Positions 33,644-42,590 of a DNA stretch of 64,000 nucleotides are shown here, one piece after another. The stretch comes from Methylobacterium sp. J-067. Lineage in GTDB: Bacteria > Pseudomonadota > Alphaproteobacteria > Rhizobiales > Beijerinckiaceae. The stretch is taken from the NCBI RefSeq assembly GCF_022829465.1, contig NZ_JAKSXZ010000146.1, positions 372,001 through 436,000 of the forward strand. The letters are read 5' to 3'. Position 1 is the stretch's first letter; every line of letters begins with the position of its first letter. The notes beneath the pieces are model-generated. The model was not told the DNA's origin and ran no database searches. It saw nothing but the letters and a program-made list of their open reading frames with translations. The position numbers and the translations under genes are program-made.

Positions 33644-36600
33644 CTACGGTTGCGGCGACACCGGCTCTGGGGCCGCCGGAGCGGGCGCTTCGCTGCGCTC
33701 GCGGGCTTGGCGCTCGGCCTCCTCGGCGGCGAGCTTGTCCGCGTAGGCCTTGAGGGCGGCGGCGCGGGTCTTGTCGAGCTCGATCCGGTCGCGGCGGCGC
33801 TGGCGCTCGATCTGATCCGCCTCGTTCAGTTCCAGCGATTCCAGCTCGCGCTGCAGGACGAAGGCCGCGAGGCCGGTCGCAAGGGGGCCGGCATCGAGAC
33901 TCCGCGCCGGGTCGGCGAGGCTGCCGGTCAGGGCGTACTGCACCGAAGGCGGGCCCGCCGGCCAGCCCGGGGGCACCGCGCCGCCGGCGAGGGTGCCGCG
34001 CGCGTCGAGGCGGCCTTCGCGAAGATCCTCGGTGACGCTGCCGGTCCAGCGGGCGGGGCCGAGATCGATGTCGAGGGGCCCGGCCCGCAGCACGCCGCCG
34101 ACGATGGTGGCGGGGGCCGAGACCGGCGCGGGAGCCTGCGCCCCCGCCTTGCCGAGTTCCTGCGAGACCAGGGCACCGAGCCGTCCCTCGCGCAGCGGGT
34201 CCTCGGCCTCGGCGGCCAGCGCCAGGGCGCGGCCGAGGGCGGCAGGATCGAGCCCCGAGACGGCGAGGTCCTTGAGCGTCAGGCGACCGCTCCCGGCGAG
34301 GTTGGCGGCCAGAGCCGGCAGGGCGTTGGCGCTCGCCGCGAACCGCATCCCGGCGGTCAGGCGACCGGTGAGCGCGCGGCCCCCGGACAGGGCGCCGAGC
34401 GACAGGTCCTCCGCACTCCCCTCCCCCGTCACGGCGAGGCTGTCGCCCCGGCGCGCCAGGGTCGCGCTGCCGGAGAGCCGCCCGTCCGCCAGCCGCGCCG
34501 TCAGGCCGCCGAGTGTGAGGGTGTCGGGCTCCAGGCCGAAGGTGAAGGCCGCGTCCGAGGCGACGAGCCCCCGGCCGAGATCGAGGCGCGCGACACCGAG
34601 GTCGAGGCTGCCCTGCGGCCGGGCCGGCAACGGGCCGGGGCGGCCCCCCTCCAGCGGCATGAGCAAGGCGGCCGCGAGCCGGGGCAGCGACAGCTGGGCG
34701 AGGCGGGCCCGGCCGCGCAAGGCGCCGTCGCCGCCGCGGATGAGCGTGCCCTCGACGGCGGAGCCCGCGATCGCGCCGCTGACCGCCGCCTGCGGATCGC
34801 CCCCGTCCGCGGACAGGGTCGCCGTGAGGTCGGCGGGCCATGCGCCCGGCTCCAGCCGCGCCGCGCCCGCGAGGGTGAGGAACGGGGCGAGGTCGGCCGT
34901 GCGCAGGGTGATCCGCCCGCCCTCCGGCGCCGCGCCCTTCGCGGGCAGGAGGATCGGCTGGTCGGTGCCGATGGAAAGCCCCGCCACGGTGCCGGCGACG
35001 GTGAGGGCGAAGCCCATCCCTTCAGGCTCCTTCGGCAGGCGCAGCTCCGAGACCGCGCCGCGCGGCTCGGCGGTGAAGCGCAGGTCCGCCGGCTGTTGCA
35101 GCCCGGGGATGTCGGTGCGGCCGAACCACGATCCCGCGTGGGGGGTGGAGAGCGTGCCGTTGCCGGCGAGGAAGCGTCCGTCGCGGCTGCGCACGGCAAG
35201 GTCGAGGGTGCCGCCGCCGGCCTTGCCCTTGGCCTGCACCCGCAGGCCGCCGCTCTCCGGCGCGTCCCGGTCGAGGACCACGGCGAGGTCGAGGGGCGCG
35301 GTGCGCAGGAAGGCCGGAACGGCCTGCAGCTCGTCCGACCAGACCCGTTCGAGCAGCCCGACGAGGGGCGCGGCGGCGGGGGCCTGAAGCCGGCCGGCGA
35401 TGCGGCCGGTGCCGTCCGCCGCGAGCGAGCCGGAGAGCTTGGCGCTGGCGCCCGCGAGGTCGCTCACGTCGAGGCTGTCCACCACGAGGCGGCCTCCATC
35501 GGACTGGATCCGCGCGGCGATGGTGCCCGCCCCGGAGCCGACGCTGCCGAAGCGCACGTCCTTCGCCTGGAGGGTCAGGGCGAGGTCCATGTCGCGCAGG
35601 GCCGAGAGGGCCGTGCCGGAGGGCGGGAGGGCGGCGATGTCGAGGCCGCTCGCCAGCAGCTGCGCCTCGAACCGGCCCCGCGTGCCGGCCTCGGGGGCGA
35701 CGTAGCGGGCATTGCCGCTGAGGCGGGCGGTGCCGAATCCGGCACGCAGGTTGCGTAGGGAAAGATCGGAGGGCGAGGCCGCGACATCCGCCGAGAGGTC
35801 GAGGGCCCGCCCGTCGAACAGGCTCAGCCACGGCCCCTCGGCGCCGAGGCGGCGCAACAGCCGCCCGAGGGCGTCCGACTGCTTGGCGAGGAGCGAGACC
35901 GGGCCGGTGAGCCGCAGGGGTGCCCCCTCGATCTCGCCGCTGGCGGTGATCCGCGCCTCGCCGGGGCCGGTCGCGGCGAGGCGCCGGATCAGGAGCCCGC
36001 CGCCCCGCTCCGCCGTGCCCGCGACCGCGATGTCGCTCCATTCGGCGGCCCCGAAGGCGGCGCTGTCCACCGCGACGTCGAGATCGAGCATCACCGGCAG
36101 GCCCCAGCCGCCGCGCGGGATGCCCCGCGCCAGCAGGGCCCCGCCCTCGGTGGAGGTGAGGAAGGCGTCGAGATCGAGCCGGCGGGCCTTGAGGGAGAGG
36201 GCCGCCCGCCACTGGTGCAGGTCGAGGCGGCCGGTCCCTTCGAGGTGCAGGGTCTTGCCGCCGGGGTCGATGTCCACGCTCGCCTGATCGAACCGCACCT
36301 GCGTGCCGCGCGACTTGAACGCCCCGGACAGGGTGAAGGGCAGGTAGGCGCCCGCCGCCTGGCTCGGCGGCCCGACGACCAGCCGCGCGGTGCCCTCGGC
36401 CCGCACGATGCTGGCATCCGAATCGGTGTCGTCGAGGGCGAGCCCGAACCGCGCATCGACCTCGAACAGGGGCGAGGCGTCGCCGCCGCCGGAGATCTTC
36501 ACCGGCAGGCGGCCCTCGGGATCGGGCGTGCCGCTGACGGCCCGGAAGGGCACGCCGCCGCTCGTCGCCTCGACGCGCCACGGGCCGACGAGGGAGGGCG

Positions 36601-37102
36601 CCTGCACCCGCACGTCGTCGGCGGTGAACTGGTCCGTCCGGCCGGTGGCGCGCACCGCCGTGGTGACGAGGAATTGCTGGATCTGAAGGTTCTCGATGGC
36701 GAGATCCTTCGTGCGCAGCCCGTCGAGGAGGCCGCGCGGCAGGTGGACCGATTCGCCCTCGCTCACCGGCAGGCGGATCTCGGCTCGGCCGACCCGCGTC
36801 TCGGTGAACCGCGCCTCGCCCTTCAGGAGCGGGGCCAGCGCGATCTCGGATTTCACGAAGCGGGCGTCGAGGGCGGGGCCGTCCCGCCCGCCGACCACGA
36901 GCCGGTCGACGCGCAGGCGCGGCGAGGGCAGGAGCCGCACCTCGACGCGGCCCTGGCTCTGCACCGGCACCCCGAGGGATTGCGACAGCGTGCGGTCGAT
37001 GAAGGCCCGGTGGGCCGTCCAGTCGATGAAGGGCGGAACGGCGAGCGCCGCGATCAGGACGAGGACGATCGCGCCTGCCAGCGCGGTCAGCAGATCACGC
37101 AC
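33644..37102 (-). CDS. AsmA family envelope protein
   Basis: This 1152-aa protein is anchored by one N-terminal helix (about residues 8-28). It has the AsmA N-terminal core (HRAFIDRTLSQSLGVPVQSQGRVEVRLLPSPRLRVDRLVVGG) and a very long repeat-rich beta-stranded body, ending in a charged coiled coil (ESLELNEADQIERQRRRDRIELDKTRAAALKAYADKLAAEEAE) and a Pro/Ala tail. AsmA-like proteins are thought to form bridge-like lipid transfer channels between membranes. Start GTG 37102. It lies downstream of a small exported protein gene on the same strand. Confidence 0.88.
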   Translation of the reverse strand: MRDLLTALAGAIVLVLIAALAVPPFIDWTAHRAFIDRTLSQSLGVPVQSQGRVEVRLLPSPRLRVDRLVVGGRDGPALDARFVKSEIALAPLLKGEARFTETRVGRAEIRLPVSEGESVHLPRGLLDGLRTKDLAIENLQIQQFLVTTAVRATGRTDQFTADDVRVQAPSLVGPWRVEATSGGVPFRAVSGTPDPEGRLPVKISGGGDASPLFEVDARFGLALDDTDSDASIVRAEGTARLVVGPPSQAAGAYLPFTLSGAFKSRGTQVRFDQASVDIDPGGKTLHLEGTGRLDLHQWRAALSLKARRLDLDAFLTSTEGGALLARGIPRGGWGLPVMLDLDVAVDSAAFGAAEWSDIAVAGTAERGGGLLIRRLAATGPGEARITASGEIEGAPLRLTGPVSLLAKQSDALGRLLRRLGAEGPWLSLFDGRALDLSADVAASPSDLSLRNLRAGFGTARLSGNARYVAPEAGTRGRFEAQLLASGLDIAALPPSGTALSALRDMDLALTLQAKDVRFGSVGSGAGTIAARIQSDGGRLVVDSLDVSDLAGASAKLSGSLAADGTGRIAGRLQAPAAAPLVGLLERVWSDELQAVPAFLRTAPLDLAVVLDRDAPESGGLRVQAKGKAGGGTLDLAVRSRDGRFLAGNGTLSTPHAGSWFGRTDIPGLQQPADLRFTAEPRGAVSELRLPKEPEGMGFALTVAGTVAGLSIGTDQPILLPAKGAAPEGGRITLRTADLAPFLTLAGAARLEPGAWPADLTATLSADGGDPQAAVSGAIAGSAVEGTLIRGGDGALRGRARLAQLSLPRLAAALLMPLEGGRPGPLPARPQGSLDLGVARLDLGRGLVASDAAFTFGLEPDTLTLGGLTARLADGRLSGSATLARRGDSLAVTGEGSAEDLSLGALSGGRALTGRLTAGMRFAASANALPALAANLAGSGRLTLKDLAVSGLDPAALGRALALAAEAEDPLREGRLGALVSQELGKAGAQAPAPVSAPATIVGGVLRAGPLDIDLGPARWTGSVTEDLREGRLDARGTLAGGAVPPGWPAGPPSVQYALTGSLADPARSLDAGPLATGLAAFVLQRELESLELNEADQIERQRRRDRIELDKTRAAALKAYADKLAAEEAERQARERSEAPAPAAPEPVSPQP

Positions 37103-37187
37103 CGTTCCCGTTCCAGACCTCTCCGCGTGCCCCCGTGGGCCGCCCGCCCGCGCCTATAGCATGAAGGGGGCGGGCCCGCGCGAGCCC

Positions 37188-37445
37188 TCAGCGGCCCGTG
37201 GCGCCGCCGGCCCTGGGGATGGGCGACGGGATGGGCGGCGGGGTCGGGGCGCTGCGCGGCTGGGTCATCGTCGCGCCACCGTTCGCGGAGGGGCCGGCAC
37301 CGATCTCCTGCGAGCGCTGGGTGCTCATCCGCGACATCGAATCGTTGGCGGCGTTCGGGTTGGCCTGCTGCACCTGCGCCAGGGCCGGGGCGGCCGTGAG
37401 GGCGAGGGACAGAGAGAGGACAGTCAGGGCGGTGAACGGACGCAT
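37188..37445 (-). CDS. small exported Pro-rich protein
   Basis: This 85-aa protein has a signal peptide (residues 1-24, ending ALAQ), a mature part with Asn/Ser/Met-containing sequence (ANDSMSRMSTQRSQEIG), and a Pro-rich tail. No family was recognised. The start at 37445 (MRPFTALTVL) was chosen because it begins with the export signal. It lies 85 nt upstream of the AsmA gene on the same strand and may share its transcript. Confidence 0.65.
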   Translation of the reverse strand: MRPFTALTVLSLSLALTAAPALAQVQQANPNAANDSMSRMSTQRSQEIGAGPSANGGATMTQPRSAPTPPPIPSPIPRAGGATGR

Positions 37446-37551
37446 GGGGGGCCTTGCGGTGTCGGTTATCGAGACGTCTGACGGGTCAAGCGGCAGCCGG
37501 CGGCGGGGTTCCGGCCTCGACGCCGTTCGCGATTTGGTCCAGTGAGGAACG

Positions 37552-39915
37552 ATGCAGAACCGCCCGAATGCCCTGCCCGCCGCGGACGGCCCCACCGCTT
37601 CGATCACCGCCCGCGCCCTCGGCACGCTACGGCGGGAGTCGGACGGCTATCTCGACGGGCTGAACCCCGAGCAGCGCCTCGCCGTCGAGACGACGGAGGG
37701 GCCGATCCTCGTGCTCGCGGGCGCGGGCACGGGCAAGACGCGGGTGCTGACCACGCGCATCGCGCACCTGATCACCACCGGCCGCGCCCGGCCCTTCGAC
37801 ATCCTGGCCGTGACCTTCACCAACAAGGCCGCCCGCGAGATGAAGTCGCGGATCGGGTCGCTGATCGGCCCGGCGGGCGAGGGCATGCCCTGGCTCGGCA
37901 CCTTCCACGCCATCGGCACCAAGATCCTGCGCCGCCACGCCGAGATGGTGGGGCTGAAATCCGACTTCACCATCCTCGGCACGGACGACCAGCTGCGCCT
38001 GATGAAGCAGGTGCTGGCCGACCAGAACATCGACGAGAAGCGCTGGCCCGCCCGCGCCCTCGCCCACACGATCGACGGCTGGAAGAACCGCGGCCTCTCG
38101 CCGGAGCAGGTGCCGCCGGGCGAGGCGACCTCCTTCGCCTTCGGCAAGGGCGGCGCCCTCTACACCGCCTACCAGGCCCGCCTCGCGACCCTGAACGCGG
38201 TCGATTTCGGCGATCTGCTGCTGCTCTGCCTCAAGCTCTGGCGTGAGAACCCGGACGTCCTCGAAAACTACCAGGAGCGGTTCAAGTACATCCTCGTCGA
38301 CGAGTACCAGGACACCAACGTCGCGCAGTACCTGTGGCTGCGGCTGCTGGCGCAGAAGCGCAAGAACGTCGCCTGCGTCGGCGACGACGACCAGTCGATC
38401 TATGGCTGGCGCGGCGCCGAGGTCGACAACATCCTGCGCTTCGAGCACGACTTCCACGGCGCCACCGTGGTGCGCCTCGAACGCAACTACCGCTCGACGG
38501 GGCACATCCTCGCCGCCGCCTCGGGCCTCATCGCCAAGAACGAGAGCCGGCTCGGCAAGACGCTGCGCACCGAGGACGAGCCCGGCGAGCCGGTGACGGT
38601 GACGGGCGCCTGGGATTCGGAGGAGGAGGCGCGGCTGCTCGCCGAGGCCATCGAAACGCTTCAGGTGAAGAAGCATCCGCTCTCGGAGATCGCGGTGCTG
38701 GTGCGCATCTCGGCGCAGATGCGCGAGATCGAGGACCGGTTCGTGCAGCTCGGCCTGCCCTACCGGGTGATCGGCGGTCCGCGCTTCTACGAGCGGGCCG
38801 AGATCCGCGACGCGCTCGCCTATCTGCGCGTCACCATGAACGGCAGCGACGACCTCGCCTTCGAGCGGATCGTCAACACGCCCAAGCGCGGCCTCGGCGA
38901 CGCCACGCTTCAGCAATTGCACGGCTACGGCCGCGCCGAGCGGGTGCCGCTGCTCACCGCCGCCCGCCGCCTGTGCGAGACCGACGAGCTGAAGCCCAAG
39001 GTCCGCCAGACCCTGCGGGCGCTGACCGAGAGCTTTTCCCGCTGGGCGCGGCTCGTGGAGAGCCAGCCGCACAACGAGGTCGCGCAGACGATCCTGGAGG
39101 AATCCGGCTACACCGAGATGTGGCAGAAAGAGCGCTCCGCCGACGCTGCAGGCCGATTGGAGAACCTGAAGGAATTCGTCCGCTCCATGGAGGAATTCCC
39201 CGACATGGCGGCCTTCCTCGAACACGTCTCCCTGGTGATGGAGGCCTCCGAGGCCGAGGGCGCCGACCGCGTCTCGCTGATGACGCTGCACGCGGCCAAG
39301 GGGCTGGAATTCGACACGGTGTTCCTCCCCGGCTGGGAGGACGGCCTGTTCCCGAACCAACGGGCGCTGGACGAGAGCGGCCGCGCGGGCCTGGAGGAGG
39401 AGCGCCGCCTCGCCCATGTCGGCCTCACCCGCGCCCGCAAGCGCGCGAAGCTGTCCTTCGCGGTCAACCGGCGCATCCACGGGCTGTGGTCCTCGACCAT
39501 CCCCTCGCGCTTCATCGACGAATTGCCCGCCGCCTCGGTGGACGTGGTGGACGCTCCCGCCCACTATTCGGCCGGCGCCTCGCGCTTCGACCGCAACCCG
39601 CAGCCGTTCGGATCGAGCTACGGCACGCCGGGCTGGCAGCGCGCGCAAGAGCGCACGAATGCCAACACCGGCGGGCGCGGCTTCGGCGCCTCCCCCGGCC
39701 GGCGGGGCACCGCCTCGTCGGGCCCCCGGCAGATCGAGGGCGAGTTGATCGCCAAGTCGACGGGCACGCCCTCCGCCTACAGCACGGGGCAGCGGGTCTT
39801 CCACACGAAGTTCGGCCCCGGCGAGGTCGCGGCGGTGGACGGCAACAAGCTCACCGTCGATTTCGACAAGGCGGGGCGGAAGATGGTCCTCGACAGCTTC
39901 GTCCAGCCCGCCTGA
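37552..39915 (+). CDS. uvrD: UvrD/PcrA-type ATP-dependent DNA helicase
   Basis: This 787-aa SF1A helicase is used in nucleotide excision and mismatch repair and for removing RecA or stalled complexes. Motif I is AGAGTGKTR, motif II DEYQDT, motif III GDDDQSIYGWRGA, motif IV RLERNYRSTGHIL, motif V TLHAAKGLEFDTVFLPG and motif VI VGLTRARKRAKLSF. All are present and in order. The C-terminal about 60 residues (STGQRVFHTKFGPGEVAAVDGNKLTV) form the PcrA/UvrD Tudor-like tail that contacts RNA polymerase. Divergent from the small exported gene (106 nt). Confidence 0.95.
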   Translation: MQNRPNALPAADGPTASITARALGTLRRESDGYLDGLNPEQRLAVETTEGPILVLAGAGTGKTRVLTTRIAHLITTGRARPFDILAVTFTNKAAREMKSRIGSLIGPAGEGMPWLGTFHAIGTKILRRHAEMVGLKSDFTILGTDDQLRLMKQVLADQNIDEKRWPARALAHTIDGWKNRGLSPEQVPPGEATSFAFGKGGALYTAYQARLATLNAVDFGDLLLLCLKLWRENPDVLENYQERFKYILVDEYQDTNVAQYLWLRLLAQKRKNVACVGDDDQSIYGWRGAEVDNILRFEHDFHGATVVRLERNYRSTGHILAAASGLIAKNESRLGKTLRTEDEPGEPVTVTGAWDSEEEARLLAEAIETLQVKKHPLSEIAVLVRISAQMREIEDRFVQLGLPYRVIGGPRFYERAEIRDALAYLRVTMNGSDDLAFERIVNTPKRGLGDATLQQLHGYGRAERVPLLTAARRLCETDELKPKVRQTLRALTESFSRWARLVESQPHNEVAQTILEESGYTEMWQKERSADAAGRLENLKEFVRSMEEFPDMAAFLEHVSLVMEASEAEGADRVSLMTLHAAKGLEFDTVFLPGWEDGLFPNQRALDESGRAGLEEERRLAHVGLTRARKRAKLSFAVNRRIHGLWSSTIPSRFIDELPAASVDVVDAPAHYSAGASRFDRNPQPFGSSYGTPGWQRAQERTNANTGGRGFGASPGRRGTASSGPRQIEGELIAKSTGTPSAYSTGQRVFHTKFGPGEVAAVDGNKLTVDFDKAGRKMVLDSFVQPA

Positions 39916-40232
39916 GCGTGGCCGCCGGGACACGCCGGCCCGGGACGGAATAGGACTTCGCGCCTTTCCGGCCCTCCGGCCCGAAACCGTCACCCGCGAG
40001 TCACACCCGGTGAACAAATCTGGCGCGCAGCCGATTTTGGTGTGTTGGTTGCTTCGCCGGCTCCGTTCCGGGGGTGAAATGGTTTACTCTCCACAGGCAA
40101 CCTTCGAAGCCCTGGAACTTCGATGAGCGCCAAGAATTGGCCCATCGCTATGCTTGAAAGTAGCAGGAGTACGTAGACTACGTCGGTTCAGGTACACGTC
40201 CAGATAGGCCAGCCCCGTTGGAGTGTTGACCC
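39916..40232. other. intergenic region uvrD-phoH, no gene seen
   Basis: These 317 nt lie between co-directional uvrD and phoH. It is mixed sequence with a CCGGCCCTCCGGCC hairpin just after uvrD and several short inverted repeats. No open frame with start and ribosome binding site was found. It likely carries the phoH promoter, which I could not pinpoint. Confidence 0.4.
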
Positions 40233-40949
40233 ATGAAGAGACGCCGCGCACGCCTTGAATTGGTTGAAGACCGAACGACCCGCCTCCACCGCACACGGTT
40301 CGACGAGGAGCGGCATCTCAGCCCGATACAACCTCTCACCGATCGCCAGGCCGAGTATCTCGAAGCCCTCGGCCGCTCCCCTCAAGTGATCGTCCTCGGC
40401 CCCGCCGGCACCGGCAAGACCTACATCGCCGGAACCCGCGCCGCCGACCAACTCCGCCAGCGCCGCATCGCCAAGGTGGTCATCACGCGGCCCAACGTGC
40501 CCTCCGGCCGGTCGCTCGGCTTCTTCCCCGGAACCCTCGAAGAGAAGATCGCCCCCTGGGTCGCCCCGCTCACCGAGGCGATGAAGGAGCGGATGGGGGC
40601 CGGTGCCTTCGAGATCGCCCTCAAGGCCGGGGACATCGAGATCGTCCCCTTCGAGGTGATGCGCGGACGCACCTTCAAGAACTGCCTCGTGATCCTCGAC
40701 GAGGCGCAGAACACCACCACCAACGAGATCAAGATGTTCCTGACCCGCATCGGCGACGATTGCCAGGTCATCATCAACGGCGACGTGTCCCAGACCGACC
40801 TGCGGGAGACCTCGGGCCTGCGCACGGTGATCCACCTCGTGAAGAGCCGGATGATGCCGATCCCGGTCGTGGAGTTCACCCGCGCGGACATCGTCCGCTC
40901 CGGCATCTGCGCCGAATGGGTCGCAGCCTTCGAGGAAACGAATCTCTGA
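40233..40949 (+). CDS. PhoH family ATPase
   Basis: This 238-aa cytoplasmic P-loop ATPase of the PhoH family has Walker A LGPAGTGKTYIAG, Walker B LVILDEAQNTT, and conserved NGDVSQTDL and GLRTVIHLVKSRM motifs near the end. The family is predicted to act on RNA (often next to YbeY), but its role is not settled. It begins with the Lys/Arg-rich sequence MKRRRARLELVEDR. The product is shorter than the about 340-aa PhoL type and lacks its N-terminal extension. Confidence 0.9.
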   Translation: MKRRRARLELVEDRTTRLHRTRFDEERHLSPIQPLTDRQAEYLEALGRSPQVIVLGPAGTGKTYIAGTRAADQLRQRRIAKVVITRPNVPSGRSLGFFPGTLEEKIAPWVAPLTEAMKERMGAGAFEIALKAGDIEIVPFEVMRGRTFKNCLVILDEAQNTTTNEIKMFLTRIGDDCQVIINGDVSQTDLRETSGLRTVIHLVKSRMMPIPVVEFTRADIVRSGICAEWVAAFEETNL

Positions 40950-40962
40950 CCTGACCGTTACA

Positions 40963-40990
40963 CACGGCGGACTGGCGACGGTCCGCCGTG
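40963..40990 (+). terminator. hairpin after phoH
   Basis: A perfect 10-bp inverted repeat (CACGGCGGAC / GTCCGCCGTG) with an 8-nt loop starts 13 nt after the phoH stop. No T-tract follows, so it would be a weak or rho-assisted terminator. Confidence 0.5.
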
Positions 40991-41083
40991 CCCTTCTCGG
41001 CGCGAGACAACTCCCCGAACCTCCCCCTGCGGGAGGACAAACCGGGTGTCATCCCGGCAAACGGAAGAATTGGAGTCTCCCTC

Positions 41084-41338
41084 GTGAGGAAACTGACCCT
41101 GACCGCCGCCGCCTTCGCGTCCCTGTTCGGCGCGGCGCTGGCGACCCCCGCCCTTGCCGTCCCCGCCTCCCCGACCGCGATCGCCGCCCCCGCGGCCATG
41201 ACCACGGACGTGCGCATGTCGCCGATGGAGCGCCGGATGATGCACCGTCGCATGGAGCGCCGCATGATGCACCGGCACATGGAGCGCCGCATGATGCGCC
41301 GCCACATGGAGCGCCGGATGATGCGCCACGGCATGTGA
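41084..41338 (+). CDS. small exported protein with Met/Arg/His tandem repeat
   Basis: This 84-aa protein has a signal peptide (residues 1-25, VRKLTLTAAAFASLFGAALATPALA) and a C-terminal half made of four 9-residue repeats MERRMMxRx ending RHGM. GTG 41084 has a GGAG site. The repeat is very rich in Met, Arg and His, a pattern that could bind copper, other soft metals or nucleic acid and polyanions, but this is inference. No family was recognised. Confidence 0.65.
   Translation: MRKLTLTAAAFASLFGAALATPALAVPASPTAIAAPAAMTTDVRMSPMERRMMHRRMERRMMHRHMERRMMRRHMERRMMRHGM
41225..41332 (+). repeat. 27-nt coding tandem repeat (x4)
   Basis: Four directly adjacent 27-nt units start at 41225, 41252, 41279 and 41306. 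Each encodes MERRMM plus three Arg/His-rich residues. The units differ by a few substitutions, mostly in the last three codons. Copy number is prone to change by slippage. Confidence 0.9.
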
Positions 41339-41345
41339 GCCGTTC

Positions 41346-41375
41346 GGCGCCTTCCGGTCGCGACCGGAGGGCGCC
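41346..41375 (+). terminator. long hairpin after the repeat protein gene
   Basis: GGCGCCTTCCGGTC (41346-41359) pairs with GACCGGAGGGCGCC (41362-41375) over about 14 bp with one G-U pair. It starts 8 nt after the stop codon. No T-tract follows. Confidence 0.5.
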
Positions 41376-41517
41376 ACCCCTCGACCGACGACGAACCGAT
41401 CCGAGCCGGGCCGGCGTTGCCCCGGCGCCGCAAGATTCTTATGTCGGGGCGCACGCGGTCCCCGGATCTGCCAGCGCCGCCGGCGCGGCGTCCGGCGACC
41501 CTTCCGGGAGACGGACG

Positions 41518-41799
41518 ATGCCCCCCTCCAACCGCCTGTTCGACGACCTCGCCCGCCTGATGACCGACGCCGCCGGAGCCGCCCAGGGCGTGCGCCGCGA
41601 GGCCGAGACGGTCGTCCGCGCCCAGGCCGAACGGCTGATCCGCGACCTTGACGTGGCCTCCCGCGAGGAGCTGGACGTGCTGCGCGACCTCGTCACCACG
41701 CTCCGCACCCAGAACGACGCCCTGACCGCCCGCGTCGCCGCCCTGGAAGCCAAGGCGGGCCCCGCCGCCGGGGTCGCGGGCCTGAGCGAAGGGGCTTGA
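41518..41799 (+). CDS. ubiK: UbiK family accessory factor (BMFP)
   Basis: This 93-aa protein of the UbiK/BMFP type has an N-terminal amphipathic helix (PPSNRLFDDLARLMTDAAGAAQGV) and a C-terminal coiled coil (ELDVLRDLVTTLRTQNDALTARVAALEA) that trimerises. In E. coli UbiK aids ubiquinone synthesis at the membrane with UbiJ. The start at 41518 has a GGGAG site. Function in this organism is inferred from family membership. Confidence 0.85.
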   Translation: MPPSNRLFDDLARLMTDAAGAAQGVRREAETVVRAQAERLIRDLDVASREELDVLRDLVTTLRTQNDALTARVAALEAKAGPAAGVAGLSEGA

Positions 41800-42080
41800 T
41801 TTCGGCGGAAATGGTTTTGCACAGGAAGCCGCCCCGGCGATTCCGTTTCCTGTTCACCGATCCCGCAATCGGCTTTGTGTCGCGAGTCGCGCCCGGTTTA
41901 TATTGGGTCATGGACTGATTCGGGGCAGGCGGAAGGATGAGAGCGGACGTTTCCTAGTCGTTCTCGTTGTCCACCTCCCTATCGGCCAAACAACTCTCGA
42001 TCTCGGGGCGTCGAGGCGCCCCTCGTCACGTGGTCATTGCGCCGGCACGGAGAGTATCCGCGCCGTCAACTTGGATCGTC
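41800..42080. other. intergenic region before YbjN, nothing recognised
   Basis: These 281 nt separate ubiK and the YbjN gene. An open frame runs through part of it in the YbjN frame but has no convincing start. It probably holds the YbjN promoter. No clear repeat or RNA was seen. Confidence 0.35.
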
Positions 42081-42590
42081 ATGCCGCTGCTTCACATCGA
42101 CTATCACGATCCGAACCGGACCGAGCACCCGCTCGACGTGGTCGAACGGCTGGCTTCGCTGCGCGACTGGATCTTCGACCGGGCGGAAACGGACGAGATG
42201 TCCGTGAACAGTCCCGGCCGGTGGACCGACTATCACGTCGCCTTCACCTGGATCGAGGACGTGGAGGCCCTGCACGTGGCCTGCGCCTTCGACCTGAAGG
42301 TGCCGGAGCGCCGCCGCCCCGAGATCCAGAAGCTGATCGGCCTCGTGAACGAGCAGCTCTGGATCGGCCATTTCGACCTGTGGTCGAGCGACCACGTGGT
42401 GATGTTCCGCCACTCCCTCCTCCTGGCGGGCGGGGTGGTGCCGACCCAGCCGCAATGCGCGACCATGATGAAATGCGCGGTCGATGCCTGCGAGCGCTAC
42501 TTCCAGGCGTTCCAGTTCGTGCTCTGGGCGGGCAAGAACGCCCGTGAGGCCCTCGACGCCGCCCTGTTCGAGACCGAAGGCGAGGCGTGA
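42081..42590 (+). CDS. YbjN domain-containing protein
   Basis: This 169-aa protein has the YbjN-type (T3SS-chaperone-like) fold, with DYHDPNRTEHPLDVVERLA and the conserved WTDYHVAFTWIEDVEALHVACAFDLKVPERRRPEIQKLIGLVNEQLWIGHFDLW. The family is linked to stress tolerance, but its mechanism is unknown. ATG 42081 was chosen because the upstream codons (38) are not conserved. The stop overlaps the proC start (GTGA). Confidence 0.88.
   Translation: MPLLHIDYHDPNRTEHPLDVVERLASLRDWIFDRAETDEMSVNSPGRWTDYHVAFTWIEDVEALHVACAFDLKVPERRRPEIQKLIGLVNEQLWIGHFDLWSSDHVVMFRHSLLLAGGVVPTQPQCATMMKCAVDACERYFQAFQFVLWAGKNAREALDAALFETEGEA

Noticed and set aside
41225..41332. CRISPR array
   Set aside because: The four repeats are contiguous without spacers and in frame in a coding gene.
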